Origin: Lachnospiraceae bacterium
GTDB taxonomy: Bacteria > Bacillota > Clostridia > Lachnospirales > Lachnospiraceae
Assembly: GCA_017526745.1 (NCBI GenBank)
Contig: JAFXQX010000031.1
Span: 31,692 to 95,691, forward strand
Length of the DNA stretch: 64,000 bases
Direction of reading: 5' to 3'
Shown here: in pieces, positions 44,574 to 52,133 of the stretch
Layout of the letters: every line of letters starts with the position of its first letter
How positions within the stretch are numbered: position 1 is the stretch's first letter
Made by a program: the position numbers and the translations under genes
The notes under the pieces: generated by a model
The model's database searches: none
Seen by the model: only the letters and a program-made list of their open reading frames with translations
Told to the model about the DNA's origin: nothing

Positions 44574-45062
44574 TTATTGTTTAACATCCTGTGATGAGAT
44601 ATCCATTCCAAAGTCGCTGCTCATTGTCTGCGCATAACTGCTTGCGACCCTGAGACTGTTTCGTGTACGCCTGATCTCTTTCTTGCGGCTGCCGAAGACC
44701 TTTTCTATGATCTTGCGGTTCCGCTCCTCTCCGGTCGTTATCTTGACTCCCTGGCCGGTGACCTTCTCGATGAGCTTCTGGATCTCCCTGATCTTGTCGG
44801 CGTATTTATCCCTGTCGCCGCTAAGCTGTTCCTTCACCCTGTCATACAGGCTCTGGAAGCCTTCGTCCATCTTGATTATCCGGTCGATATACATCTGCTT
44901 CTGTGCAACGATCAGATTGAACGAATCCCAGTCGATATCATCGTATTTCTTACCGTCCACGCAGTCGTGCTGTTCCTCATTCTTCTCAATGAGGTGGTCC
45001 AGTATCTCCGACTTCTTGGTCAGGCTCTCTATCATTATCTGGATATAATCATCAACAGGCAT
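44574..45062 (-). CDS. Small helical protein after FliS, FliT-like by position
   Basis: A 162-residue, largely helical protein (long charged helices with QMYIDRIIKMDEGFQSLYDR). No motif identifies it, but a FliT-type or FlgN-type chaperone gene commonly follows fliS. It is 11 bases after fliS and ends at the terminator. It may bind FliD or FliS in the cytoplasm. Alternative: an unrelated protein of the late flagellar operon. Confidence 0.6.
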   Translation of the reverse strand: MPVDDYIQIMIESLTKKSEILDHLIEKNEEQHDCVDGKKYDDIDWDSFNLIVAQKQMYIDRIIKMDEGFQSLYDRVKEQLSGDRDKYADKIREIQKLIEKVTGQGVKITTGEERNRKIIEKVFGSRKKEIRRTRNSLRVASSYAQTMSSDFGMDISSQDVKQ

Positions 45063-45073
45063 TATAACTGTCC

Positions 45074-45457
45074 TCAGGCTTTATTGTTAAGCCTCATGAC
45101 TTCCTTCCATGTGTCTCTCATCGTATGAAGATGCTCACTCACTTCTTCGAGAATAGCCTTATCCTTTGTCATGTTGGCTTCACGAAGCCTCTTCATTATG
45201 TAGTTATATACATTGTTAAAATCATTGGCGATCTCATACTTGAAGTTTAAAGTGATCTGGAACTCTTCTATGATCTTCTGAACCTTCATGATGTTATTAT
45301 GAGCCTTCTGGACATCATCCTGCTCAATACCCATGATCGCTATATTGCAGAACTTAATGGCTCCGTCATAGAGCATAAGCGTAAGCTCTGCGGGTGAAGC
45401 CGTAAGTATCTTGTTCTGATTATACTGTGCATATGGATTGCCGGTCATGACTGCCAT
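45074..45457 (-). CDS. fliS: Flagellin export chaperone FliS
   Basis: FliS binds flagellin C-termini in the cytoplasm and prevents early polymerisation. The 127-residue length, NPYAQYNQNKILTASPAELT and LMLYDGAIKFCNIA are family signatures, followed by the helical bundle (NIMKVQKIIEEFQITLNFKY). It lies 114 bases after fliD, with a hairpin in between. Confidence 0.97.
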   Translation of the reverse strand: MAVMTGNPYAQYNQNKILTASPAELTLMLYDGAIKFCNIAIMGIEQDDVQKAHNNIMKVQKIIEEFQITLNFKYEIANDFNNVYNYIMKRLREANMTKDKAILEEVSEHLHTMRDTWKEVMRLNNKA

Positions 45458-45505
45458 AATACTGGTCTCCTTGTGGGATTTATTATAACATATATTTCAA
45501 TAAAC

Positions 45506-45535
45506 TGTCAGCACATCCGGAAGGATGCGCTGACA
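45506..45535 (-). terminator. Intergenic hairpin between fliD and fliS
   Basis: A strong stem (45506-45518 with 45523-45535) has only one mismatch and a four-base loop. The T-run that follows on the minus strand is weak (GTTTATT), so it may be a partial terminator or RNA-processing site that sets fliS level. Confidence 0.6.
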
Positions 45536-45571
45536 TATTTATTATGTGTGGCTTGCGTTTGTCATTATCGG

Positions 45572-47113
45572 TCAGCCTGCGAACAGCTGAGAGATATATG
45601 ACTGCTGGGAATTGAGCGAAGACATTGCAGATTCCATTGCGGTAAACTGCTTGTAGTACTTGTCCTCCTGCTTGGCAACATAATCTTCCCACTTCTTGAC
45701 CTGTTTCTCCTGATCGACATATTCGTTCTGGAGCTTCTTGTCAGAGAAGAAGTTGCCGAATGACTTATAGTTGTCCGATGTTGACTGGATCTTGTTCATT
45801 GCATCATACAGATTCTGCGACAGTTTCTGGAAGAACGTTGCTGTTGCATCGGGATTGGATGCTATCATAGCACGAAGCCTGTCTTCGTTACCGGCGGTAT
45901 CGGGATCGTCCTTGTTACCGTCTATGTGATATGCATTCTTCTCATTATCCGCCGAATCAAAGTATCCGAGTGTATGGATACCGAAGCTTGACAGTGAATA
46001 TGTCTTGCCGTCGATATTAAATGTGGACAGCATCGCATTTCTCATTGCGGAAGATACCGTATCAAGTTCCGAGTCACCCTTAAGGAGTGAATCCTTGATC
46101 TTCTTCTCCCACTTCTCGATCTCGTCATCGGTCATCGCATCCTTCTCTTCGGACGTGAGCGGCTCATAGCCCTTGGATGAAGCGGCATTATAGAGCTTAT
46201 CCATCTCGTTCATGAGACTGCTGTATTCCTTGATGAAGTTCTTGATGTTGTAGTATATCTCATTGTAGTCCGTATCGGTAACAAGAGATATCGTTCCGGA
46301 TGTAACTTCCTTCGCTGTGATCGTAAGACCGTTTATCGAGAATGTATTGCTTGCCGAATTAAACTTCGCACCGTTAAGCTCTATCTCGGCATCCGAGCCG
46401 TGAGTCATATATGCGCCGCCCTCGGCATCCGTAACTTTAAGGCCAAGCTTCTCAAGTGCCACTGCACTGTTGGGATCGGAACTGTCTGCCTCGATCGTAA
46501 AATCGTTCTTGGCACCTGACTCCTTGCTGCTTATGAACAGTCTTCCCGTCGACTCATCAAAGTTCGCATTATAGCCTGCTGCGGATACCTGATCCGTGAA
46601 CTGCTTGAGTGTCATGTTCTTGCTTATTGCAATATTGGGCGTAACATATCCTTCAGTATACGTTCCGTTCTTCTTGACACCCTTGCCGATCTTAAGGACC
46701 GTGTCATCCAGGTTATATCCGAGTTCAGCAAGTGTGGTATCCTTTGTAACCTCGCCCGAGGTCTTCTCAAGCTTGGCACCGGTAAGATAGCCTGCTGCCG
46801 CAAGCTTGTTGACCTTAAGCGTCTGCGATCCGTTAACGGCATTTGAACTCGTAACAACAGATGCCTTCGTTGAATCGGAGACAGTTGTTGATTTCTTGCT
46901 GTATGCCGAGGAAAACCTCATATTGCCGGCCTGCTTTGAGAAGAACGACTTGATCTTGTTGTTCAGTACAGTCCAGGCTTCCTGTTTCCATTCGGTCTTG
47001 GTCTTTGCCTTGGTGTATTTCTCACCCTGTTTTTCGTATGCATTTACGAGTTCCTTGACCATTGAGTCGGTATCAAGGCCCGAATTCATACCTGTGATCC
47101 TGATTCTACCCAT
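45572..47113 (-). CDS. fliD: Flagellar filament cap protein FliD
   Basis: FliD forms the cap at the tip of the flagellum that guides flagellin folding. The 513-residue protein starts with RIRITGMNSGLDTDSMVKEL, the FliD signature. It ends in an amphipathic helical region (KLQNEYVDQEKQVKKWEDYV) with the family C-terminus (FTAMESAMSSLNSQQSYI). GGAGG lies eight bases before the ATG. It is 12 bases after flaG. Confidence 0.96.
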   Translation of the reverse strand: MGRIRITGMNSGLDTDSMVKELVNAYEKQGEKYTKAKTKTEWKQEAWTVLNNKIKSFFSKQAGNMRFSSAYSKKSTTVSDSTKASVVTSSNAVNGSQTLKVNKLAAAGYLTGAKLEKTSGEVTKDTTLAELGYNLDDTVLKIGKGVKKNGTYTEGYVTPNIAISKNMTLKQFTDQVSAAGYNANFDESTGRLFISSKESGAKNDFTIEADSSDPNSAVALEKLGLKVTDAEGGAYMTHGSDAEIELNGAKFNSASNTFSINGLTITAKEVTSGTISLVTDTDYNEIYYNIKNFIKEYSSLMNEMDKLYNAASSKGYEPLTSEEKDAMTDDEIEKWEKKIKDSLLKGDSELDTVSSAMRNAMLSTFNIDGKTYSLSSFGIHTLGYFDSADNEKNAYHIDGNKDDPDTAGNEDRLRAMIASNPDATATFFQKLSQNLYDAMNKIQSTSDNYKSFGNFFSDKKLQNEYVDQEKQVKKWEDYVAKQEDKYYKQFTAMESAMSSLNSQQSYISQLFAG

Positions 47114-47125
47114 ACATCGTCCTCC

Positions 47126-47572
47126 TTACCTCTTCTCGTCCACGAGGAGTCCGGCCATTTCCCATACCTTGGCGATCATATCCAAAGTTTTCTCGGGAGG
47201 AAGCTCTTTGATGACTTTCTTGGTTTCCTTATCGACAATCTTGATGGTGATGTGATTGGTCTCCTCATGAATACCGAACTGAGCGACCGAGTTCGCCATC
47301 TTCTTGTTCATCTCCTCAACAGCCTTCTTAACAGCCTCAGCGGTTGCGCTGGGCTCCTGCTGCTGTGAGCTTTGTCCGTTACCGTTTTCGCCATCCTTGG
47401 CCTGTGCCGCATCTACCGACAGAGTAACATTATCTACCGGCTGTGCAGCATTTTGCATAGACCCTTCCGTGAATTCATCCGCGCTTTTTTCTGCCGGCTT
47501 CGGTGCAGATATCTGCGAAGCTACCGGCTGTGCATTGAAAGTCATTGCACTGTTGATCGGTTCTATTGCCAT
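47126..47572 (-). CDS. flaG: FlaG family flagellar protein
   Basis: FlaG affects flagellar filament length. The ATG at 47572 (MAIEPINSAMTF) is used rather than the earlier 47587, because GGAGGTGAT lies just upstream of it, giving 148 residues. The conserved FlaG C-terminal region is VAQFGIHEETNHITIKIVDK and VIKELPPEKTLDMIAKVW. The N-terminal half is low complexity. The ribosome site lies inside a candidate CsrA hairpin. First of flaG-fliD-fliS. Confidence 0.93.
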   Translation of the reverse strand: MAIEPINSAMTFNAQPVASQISAPKPAEKSADEFTEGSMQNAAQPVDNVTLSVDAAQAKDGENGNGQSSQQQEPSATAEAVKKAVEEMNKKMANSVAQFGIHEETNHITIKIVDKETKKVIKELPPEKTLDMIAKVWEMAGLLVDEKR

Positions 47573-47576
47573 TTTT

Positions 47577-47592
47577 ATCACCTCCATGTGAT
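47577..47592 (-). promoter_or_regulatory. Candidate CsrA hairpin covering the flaG ribosome site
   Basis: A five-base stem (47577-47581 with 47588-47592) presents ATGGAG as a hexaloop on the minus strand; GGA of the loop is also the flaG Shine-Dalgarno. This is the usual repressive CsrA arrangement. Confidence 0.72.
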
Positions 47593-47643
47593 CAACGTGT
47601 AAAACATAACAAAAATAGCGAAACCTATGGTTTCTTATGTTCT

Positions 47644-47671
47644 ATATCGACACAGCGATTTAATTACTTAA
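47644..47671 (-). promoter_or_regulatory. Sigma-28 promoter of flaG-fliD-fliS
   Basis: On the minus strand TTAAGTAA (47664-47671), a 12-base spacer and GTCGATAT (47644-47651), the same spacing as at the flagellin genes. Confidence 0.85.
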
Positions 47672-47678
47672 CCCTTTT

Positions 47679-47894
47679 TTAAAAAATTTTTTTCAGGGCT
47701 TCAAGACCTTCCGTTTCGAGGGCCTGCTTGTTTGCCTCCTGGATCTGCAGGTAAACTTCCTTACGATAGATCGGAACTTCCTTGGGTGCCGCTATACCGA
47801 CCTTTACCTGGTCTCCTTTGATCTCCAGGATCGTTACTTCTATTCTGTTATCTATGACAAGTGCTTCGTTCTTTTTTCTCGATAATGCCAGCAT
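47679..47894 (-). CDS. csrA: CsrA translational regulator
   Basis: CsrA binds GGA motifs in RNA leaders and represses translation of hag in Bacillus. The start is ATG 47894 ([16 protein letters not shown]), two bases after the fliW stop, with AGG eight bases upstream; a GTG three codons earlier is the alternative. The core [29 protein letters not shown] is shortened here to key segments [15 protein letters not shown]. It is 71 residues. FliW next to it is its known antagonist. Confidence 0.96.
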   Translation of the reverse strand: MLALSRKKNEALVIDNRIEVTILEIKGDQVKVGIAAPKEVPIYRKEVYLQIQEANKQALETEGLEALKKIF

Positions 47895-47895
47895 A

Positions 47896-48354
47896 TCATT
47901 CACCTGCCCTTTCCATATTGTCTTTGAGTATCTGATAGATCGGGAACTTTACGATATACTTCTCGTCATCGGTGATGATCTGGTTGGCCTTGCGATTTTC
48001 TCCGTTGATGACGATCGGGGCCTTGAGGTTAACAGTCATCTTCTCGATATCGTGAGGAACCGTGATCGTAACAAGAACAAGTGTGTTCTCTTCAGTCATG
48101 TTACCGAGAGGCTGCAGAAGATCATCCTCTATCTGCGGATTATAATCGGGCATCACGATCAGCGGATCGATGACCGGCATTGCAAAGGCCGGCTCCTGAA
48201 TGGACTGCATCCACCGGATCCCTCCCTCGGATTCGCTGTCGTGAACAAGGAGAAAATCAGTAAGTTCCGGGAACCCTACTATCCCCTGATGGAACTTAAT
48301 GAGCTTATCCTCGTCAACTTCTATCTGACCGAACAGCTTTGTTGTGATCTTCAT
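47896..48354 (-). CDS. fliW: Flagellar assembly factor FliW
   Basis: FliW binds CsrA and sequesters it until flagellin accumulates and takes FliW away. The 152-residue protein has [19 protein letters not shown] and the phrase [15 protein letters not shown], family signatures, and [11 protein letters not shown]. It is two bases before csrA and begins with an AAGGAGG ribosome site. The pair fits a FliW-CsrA-flagellin feedback loop. Confidence 0.96.
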   Translation of the reverse strand: MKITTKLFGQIEVDEDKLIKFHQGIVGFPELTDFLLVHDSESEGGIRWMQSIQEPAFAMPVIDPLIVMPDYNPQIEDDLLQPLGNMTEENTLVLVTITVPHDIEKMTVNLKAPIVINGENRKANQIITDDEKYIVKFPIYQILKDNMERAGE

Positions 48355-48415
48355 GTCTTTGTGACCTCCTTTTTGTCAGGATTGCGCAGATGTTGGCTGT
48401 TTATGTTACCGATTC

Positions 48416-49954
48416 TTACAAATAATTTAATAATGTCTGCTGCGCTATCTTGCCTGCTGCAAGCTGAGCCGCTTCAAGAGCAAGCTTTGCGCTTGCAAAA
48501 TCAATTGATGATTCAGTAAGCTCCGCATTGATGTTCGAATCCGCAAGCTCCTTGAAGCTCTGGAGCTGGTCCGCAACCCTTTCCTTCGTGATCGTAAGTC
48601 TCGACTGCATGCTTCCGATATTAGCAATGGCTACGTTGTTCCTGTCGGCATAGCCTGCGAACGTGTCAAGTGCCGCAGAGAACATCTTCTGCATCTTGTC
48701 TTTCTTGAAAGAGTATTCTTTCCTGGCTGCATCAAGTTCCTTCTGGACATCTTCGCCTGCCGCAAGTCTCTTTTCAAGCGCAGTCACTCTCTCATCCACA
48801 TCAACGACCGACTGTGTTGCAGTAAGGAGCTCATCGATATCGCGCCCTATATCATGAGTATACACTTCATTTGCGTGCGTGTTAATAGTAATTTTCTGGT
48901 TAAAGCTTATTTCAACTTCGATATTCTGATTCTCAAATTTGGGTGTATGAGGAGTGGTTGTCTTGTCAAAGTTGAATTCCGTTGTCTTTCCGTCAACCGT
49001 CTGCTCGCAGGCGAAATAGTGCTCCGGGCGAAGATCACCTGAATTCCACTGATTTTTCGTATATCCGAATGTCACTCTCTGGTCAGGCAAAAAAGGATCA
49101 AAAGAGTTGTAATATTTCTCCATGGCCGCCTTTCCGAGGATTATCTCGCCTGTTTCCGGGATGTATACCGCTTTGTCATCAGGCACCGACAGGTACACGC
49201 CGTCAATCTCGGCCTGAGACATGCCTGTTATCGACTGCTTCGAAACATCTATCGTTGTTCCGTCCGGAAGATTGATCTTGTCGGGTATTGTTGCCGTTGC
49301 ATCGTTTTTGTCATATGCCAGTCTGATCCTGTATATTTCCTGACGGTCCACGTCAAGCTCGGACTCGGGATCCGAATATGTGGGATCCGTTGCGGGAGGC
49401 ACCGGATCGGTCTTTTTAGCCGCATATACATAATTGACGGACTCCACCGCTTTGGAATCGAGTGTTTCGTATATGTTGTAGCTGCTGTTAAGGTCCGTAT
49501 CTGTCGCAAGGAATGTGAGTGACTCACCGGTCCTGTATCCGGTAAATACGGTTCGCTCCGCATAGTCCGCATTACCCGAAGAGTAAAGCTCCGCACGAAG
49601 GCCTTTGAGGCTTTCGAGTATCTTCTGGCGGTCGGTTGCCGTATGGTTGTCGCTCGCACCTGCTGTCAGATTCTCTTTGATATTCGTAAATATCTCATTT
49701 GTCTGCTTGAGCGCGGTCTCCGTAACGTTCATCCACGCCTGGCAGTCGGGTATGTTCTTCTTGTAATACTGGGTAAGCTGTGAGAGATTCGTGTTAAGAC
49801 GAAGCGCACGGATGGCAACGACCGGATCCTCGGAAGGACGGGAAATGACCTGCCCCGTTGAGATCTGCGTATTAAGCCTGTCCTCGTTGAGCTTGTTGAT
49901 ATTGATATTATTCTTGGTGTTGGACGTCATCATGGCGTTGGTGATTCGCATCAT
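48416..49954 (-). CDS. flgL: Hook-filament junction protein FlgL (HAP3)
   Basis: FlgL joins the FlgK ring to the filament. A 512-residue protein with the flagellin-like N-terminus (MMRITNAMMTSNTKNNININ, then GQVISRPSEDPVVAIRAL) and the conserved C-terminal coil (SSIDFASAKLALEAAQLA). The middle has an inserted domain, making it longer than many FlgL proteins (about 300). Start choice between the two adjacent ATGs is not settled. The gene has its own sigma-28 promoter with a structured leader. Confidence 0.93.
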   Translation of the reverse strand: MMRITNAMMTSNTKNNININKLNEDRLNTQISTGQVISRPSEDPVVAIRALRLNTNLSQLTQYYKKNIPDCQAWMNVTETALKQTNEIFTNIKENLTAGASDNHTATDRQKILESLKGLRAELYSSGNADYAERTVFTGYRTGESLTFLATDTDLNSSYNIYETLDSKAVESVNYVYAAKKTDPVPPATDPTYSDPESELDVDRQEIYRIRLAYDKNDATATIPDKINLPDGTTIDVSKQSITGMSQAEIDGVYLSVPDDKAVYIPETGEIILGKAAMEKYYNSFDPFLPDQRVTFGYTKNQWNSGDLRPEHYFACEQTVDGKTTEFNFDKTTTPHTPKFENQNIEVEISFNQKITINTHANEVYTHDIGRDIDELLTATQSVVDVDERVTALEKRLAAGEDVQKELDAARKEYSFKKDKMQKMFSAALDTFAGYADRNNVAIANIGSMQSRLTITKERVADQLQSFKELADSNINAELTESSIDFASAKLALEAAQLAAGKIAQQTLLNYL

Positions 49955-50020
49955 AACCGTTTTCCTCCGTAGTATTTCAGAATATAAAAATACCGCTGCA
50001 AACGAATGATATCCTTATCT

Positions 50021-50160
50021 TTTCTTTTGCAGATACTGTTAAGGCGAACTCCGTTTCACCATATGTTGGTAGGAGGGGCCCACGAAGTGGGAAGACCCTG
50101 CCTACACGTGGAGCCCTATTCGACGAAGTCGAATTTGCATGGGCGACACTCCTTTTGTAA
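50021..50160 (-). ncRNA. Structured GC-rich leader element of flgL
   Basis: On the minus strand the leader holds two hairpins with UUC loops: CCCAC/GTGGG (50079-50091) and ATTCGAC/GTCGAAT (50118-50134). The first is nested in a longer stem, GTAGG with CCTAC. GGAGTTCGCC near 50043-50052 and GGAGTGTCGCC near 50142-50152 are near repeats. No family (SAM, c-di-GMP, T-box) was recognised. A 12-codon reading frame starts at the ATG near 50140. Confidence 0.55.
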
Positions 50161-50161
50161 T

Positions 50162-50189
50162 ATATCGACACATCTCTGATATTTCTTAA
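50162..50189 (-). promoter_or_regulatory. Sigma-28 promoter of flgL
   Basis: On the minus strand TTAAGAAA (50182-50189), a 12-base spacer, then GTCGATAT (50162-50169). The long leader (over 200 bases) begins here. Confidence 0.85.
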
Positions 50190-50204
50190 GGACGCTCGGC
50201 CATA

Positions 50205-52094
50205 TTAAACTCCGGTCTGCAGTATCAGCCGGTCATATATCTCCGTCATGACCTGTATCATCTTCGATGACAGATTATACGCCTCCTGGAACTTCACGAG
50301 GTTTAACGCCTCTTCGTCGTTATCAACGCCCGAAACACTCGTGCGCTGTGCCACGATAGCCTTGCTGATCTTATCGAAGTTCGAATAGAAGTTGTTGGCG
50401 GATGATGCCCCAAGAGCCACATCCGATGTTATGCACTGAAGGAACTCCTCCGACGAGCATCCCCTGTACTTCATCTTGGTCTTGTCAACCCTTACCTTCG
50501 AAAGCTCAAGTGTTATATCCTGTGCATCCTGACCCTGTGTAATATCTTTTGTCGTACCGAACAGGTTCACGTCCCTGACCATATCGGTATTGATATTAAA
50601 GCTTCCCGCCGTAAGCTGAAGGTAGTTATCGAAAAGCGGATCAAAATGCGTTATATGCCCAGAGGGAGGGATAGTTATATCCCAGCCGTTCTCATAATCA
50701 TATTCTTTAAACTTTTTCTCGGCACTGCCACTTGTAAACAGCGCCTGGGCCTGCTTGCCGTACTCATCCTGTGCAGATATCTCTATCTTGTTCATGGCCT
50801 GGGCAAAGCTTCTGACCCACTCGTTCATCTGAGCCTGATAATACGGAATTCCCTGATAGTCGATATTAACGCCTATATAACAGTCCTTGCCCTTAAGGCC
50901 CCCGGCCGTATTGTTCGGATGATTGGCATCAGACGGAGCCAGATTAAAGGTATATTGATGATTATCCCAGTCGTATGACCACGAATCATAAACCAGGCTC
51001 TTATTACCTACAACGATGGTTCCCTCCATGTTCATCGTTACCTTGTTCATGTCAGTCAGAAAATCATAGTTAGGGTTCGAGGGGTCGATTTCAACGGTAA
51101 CAGTGCTTTCTGTTGTATCTTTTACAAACTCTCCTTTTGCCGAGAAGTTCTCCCCGTTATTTCCGTCCCTAACCTCAATAAGACCCTTGAGTTGTCCTCC
51201 GAGACTCCCTCCGTAAAGATTCAGCGGGATACCTGTAAGATATATGTCGTACAGCCCGTCCGCATCGGACTGGTTGACCTTCTCATCACCTTTTCTTGCC
51301 CTGCATTCAACAGTTGAATACTCGTAATTGTTTACAAGGTTCTGTCCGCCGGCTATATCAACTATATACCTGTATATGCCCGACTCTTCATTGCCGCCTT
51401 CGGTAGTGTATATCGGGACCTCGGTAACCTTGACATCAACGATGGTGGAGAGCTGGTCAATAAGAAGGTTTCTCTTATCCCGAAGTTCATTGGCCTTAAC
51501 GTGATTGACCTCTATGGTATTGATCTGCTTGTTCAGTGTCGCGATCTCGGATGCCAGCGAATTGATCTCATTCACCTTGTTCTCGATCTCATTGTTTGCA
51601 TCGATCTGCAGCCTCTGCAAAGAGGTGTACATATTGTTGAAGTATTCGGTAAGGCTCTTGCACTGGGACAGAAAAGCCGCCTTTTTCGTGTCGTCTCCCG
51701 AGCTCTTATATACTTCGTCAAGGGCATCGAACATATCGGAGAATACCTTGTTGAAGCCCTGGACATCCTCGGTATCGGTAAAATAATCCTCTATCGTACG
51801 GTAATACTGCTGCTTGATCTCATATATGCCCTTGCTGGCATTGTTCTGCCAGTACGTTAGATCATAGTATTGGTTTCTGATCTGGTCTATCGATTTCGTA
51901 TCGACACCGGCACCGGCCATACCATACGATGTATTTGTGCGCAGAGCATCAGCGGCAACCTGGGTTGCCTCCTGCCTCGTGTATCCTTTTGTCTCAACGT
52001 TCGAGATATTGTTACCGGTAACGTTAAGAGCGGCATTTGCCGCCTGCAGTCCGGTATATCCGATATTTAACCCGAAAAATTGTGATGTACTCAT
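50205..52094 (-). CDS. flgK: Hook-associated protein FlgK, copy 2
   Basis: FlgK (HAP1) forms the ring between hook and filament. A 629-residue protein with rod-type N-terminus (NIGYTGLQAANAALNVTGNN) and C-terminal helix (VDNDEEALNLVKFQEAYN, SSKMIQVMTEIYDRL). Ribosome site GGAGGTG precedes the ATG. A second FlgK-like gene is directly upstream (52134-53888). Both have intact N- and C-terminal interaction motifs, so neither looks broken. Division of labour is unknown. Confidence 0.93.
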   Translation of the reverse strand: MSTSQFFGLNIGYTGLQAANAALNVTGNNISNVETKGYTRQEATQVAADALRTNTSYGMAGAGVDTKSIDQIRNQYYDLTYWQNNASKGIYEIKQQYYRTIEDYFTDTEDVQGFNKVFSDMFDALDEVYKSSGDDTKKAAFLSQCKSLTEYFNNMYTSLQRLQIDANNEIENKVNEINSLASEIATLNKQINTIEVNHVKANELRDKRNLLIDQLSTIVDVKVTEVPIYTTEGGNEESGIYRYIVDIAGGQNLVNNYEYSTVECRARKGDEKVNQSDADGLYDIYLTGIPLNLYGGSLGGQLKGLIEVRDGNNGENFSAKGEFVKDTTESTVTVEIDPSNPNYDFLTDMNKVTMNMEGTIVVGNKSLVYDSWSYDWDNHQYTFNLAPSDANHPNNTAGGLKGKDCYIGVNIDYQGIPYYQAQMNEWVRSFAQAMNKIEISAQDEYGKQAQALFTSGSAEKKFKEYDYENGWDITIPPSGHITHFDPLFDNYLQLTAGSFNINTDMVRDVNLFGTTKDITQGQDAQDITLELSKVRVDKTKMKYRGCSSEEFLQCITSDVALGASSANNFYSNFDKISKAIVAQRTSVSGVDNDEEALNLVKFQEAYNLSSKMIQVMTEIYDRLILQTGV

Positions 52095-52133
52095 AAAGCA
52101 CCTCCGCGATCGTCAGCTGCATGACTGTACTTA

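Noticed and set aside
44489..44611. Upstream extension of the GT2-like gene at 43286
   Set aside because: The extra 41 codons cross the terminator at 44545-44569 and the previous gene's end; the ATG at 44488 is a better start.
50120..50142. 12-codon leader peptide before flgL
   Set aside because: It has a GGAG upstream but overlaps a hairpin, has no amino acid run typical for attenuation and cannot be supported as a gene.
50021..50160. flgL leader as a c-di-GMP riboswitch
   Set aside because: The conserved GEMM strings and the expected P1-P2-P3 layout are absent; only simple hairpins are seen.
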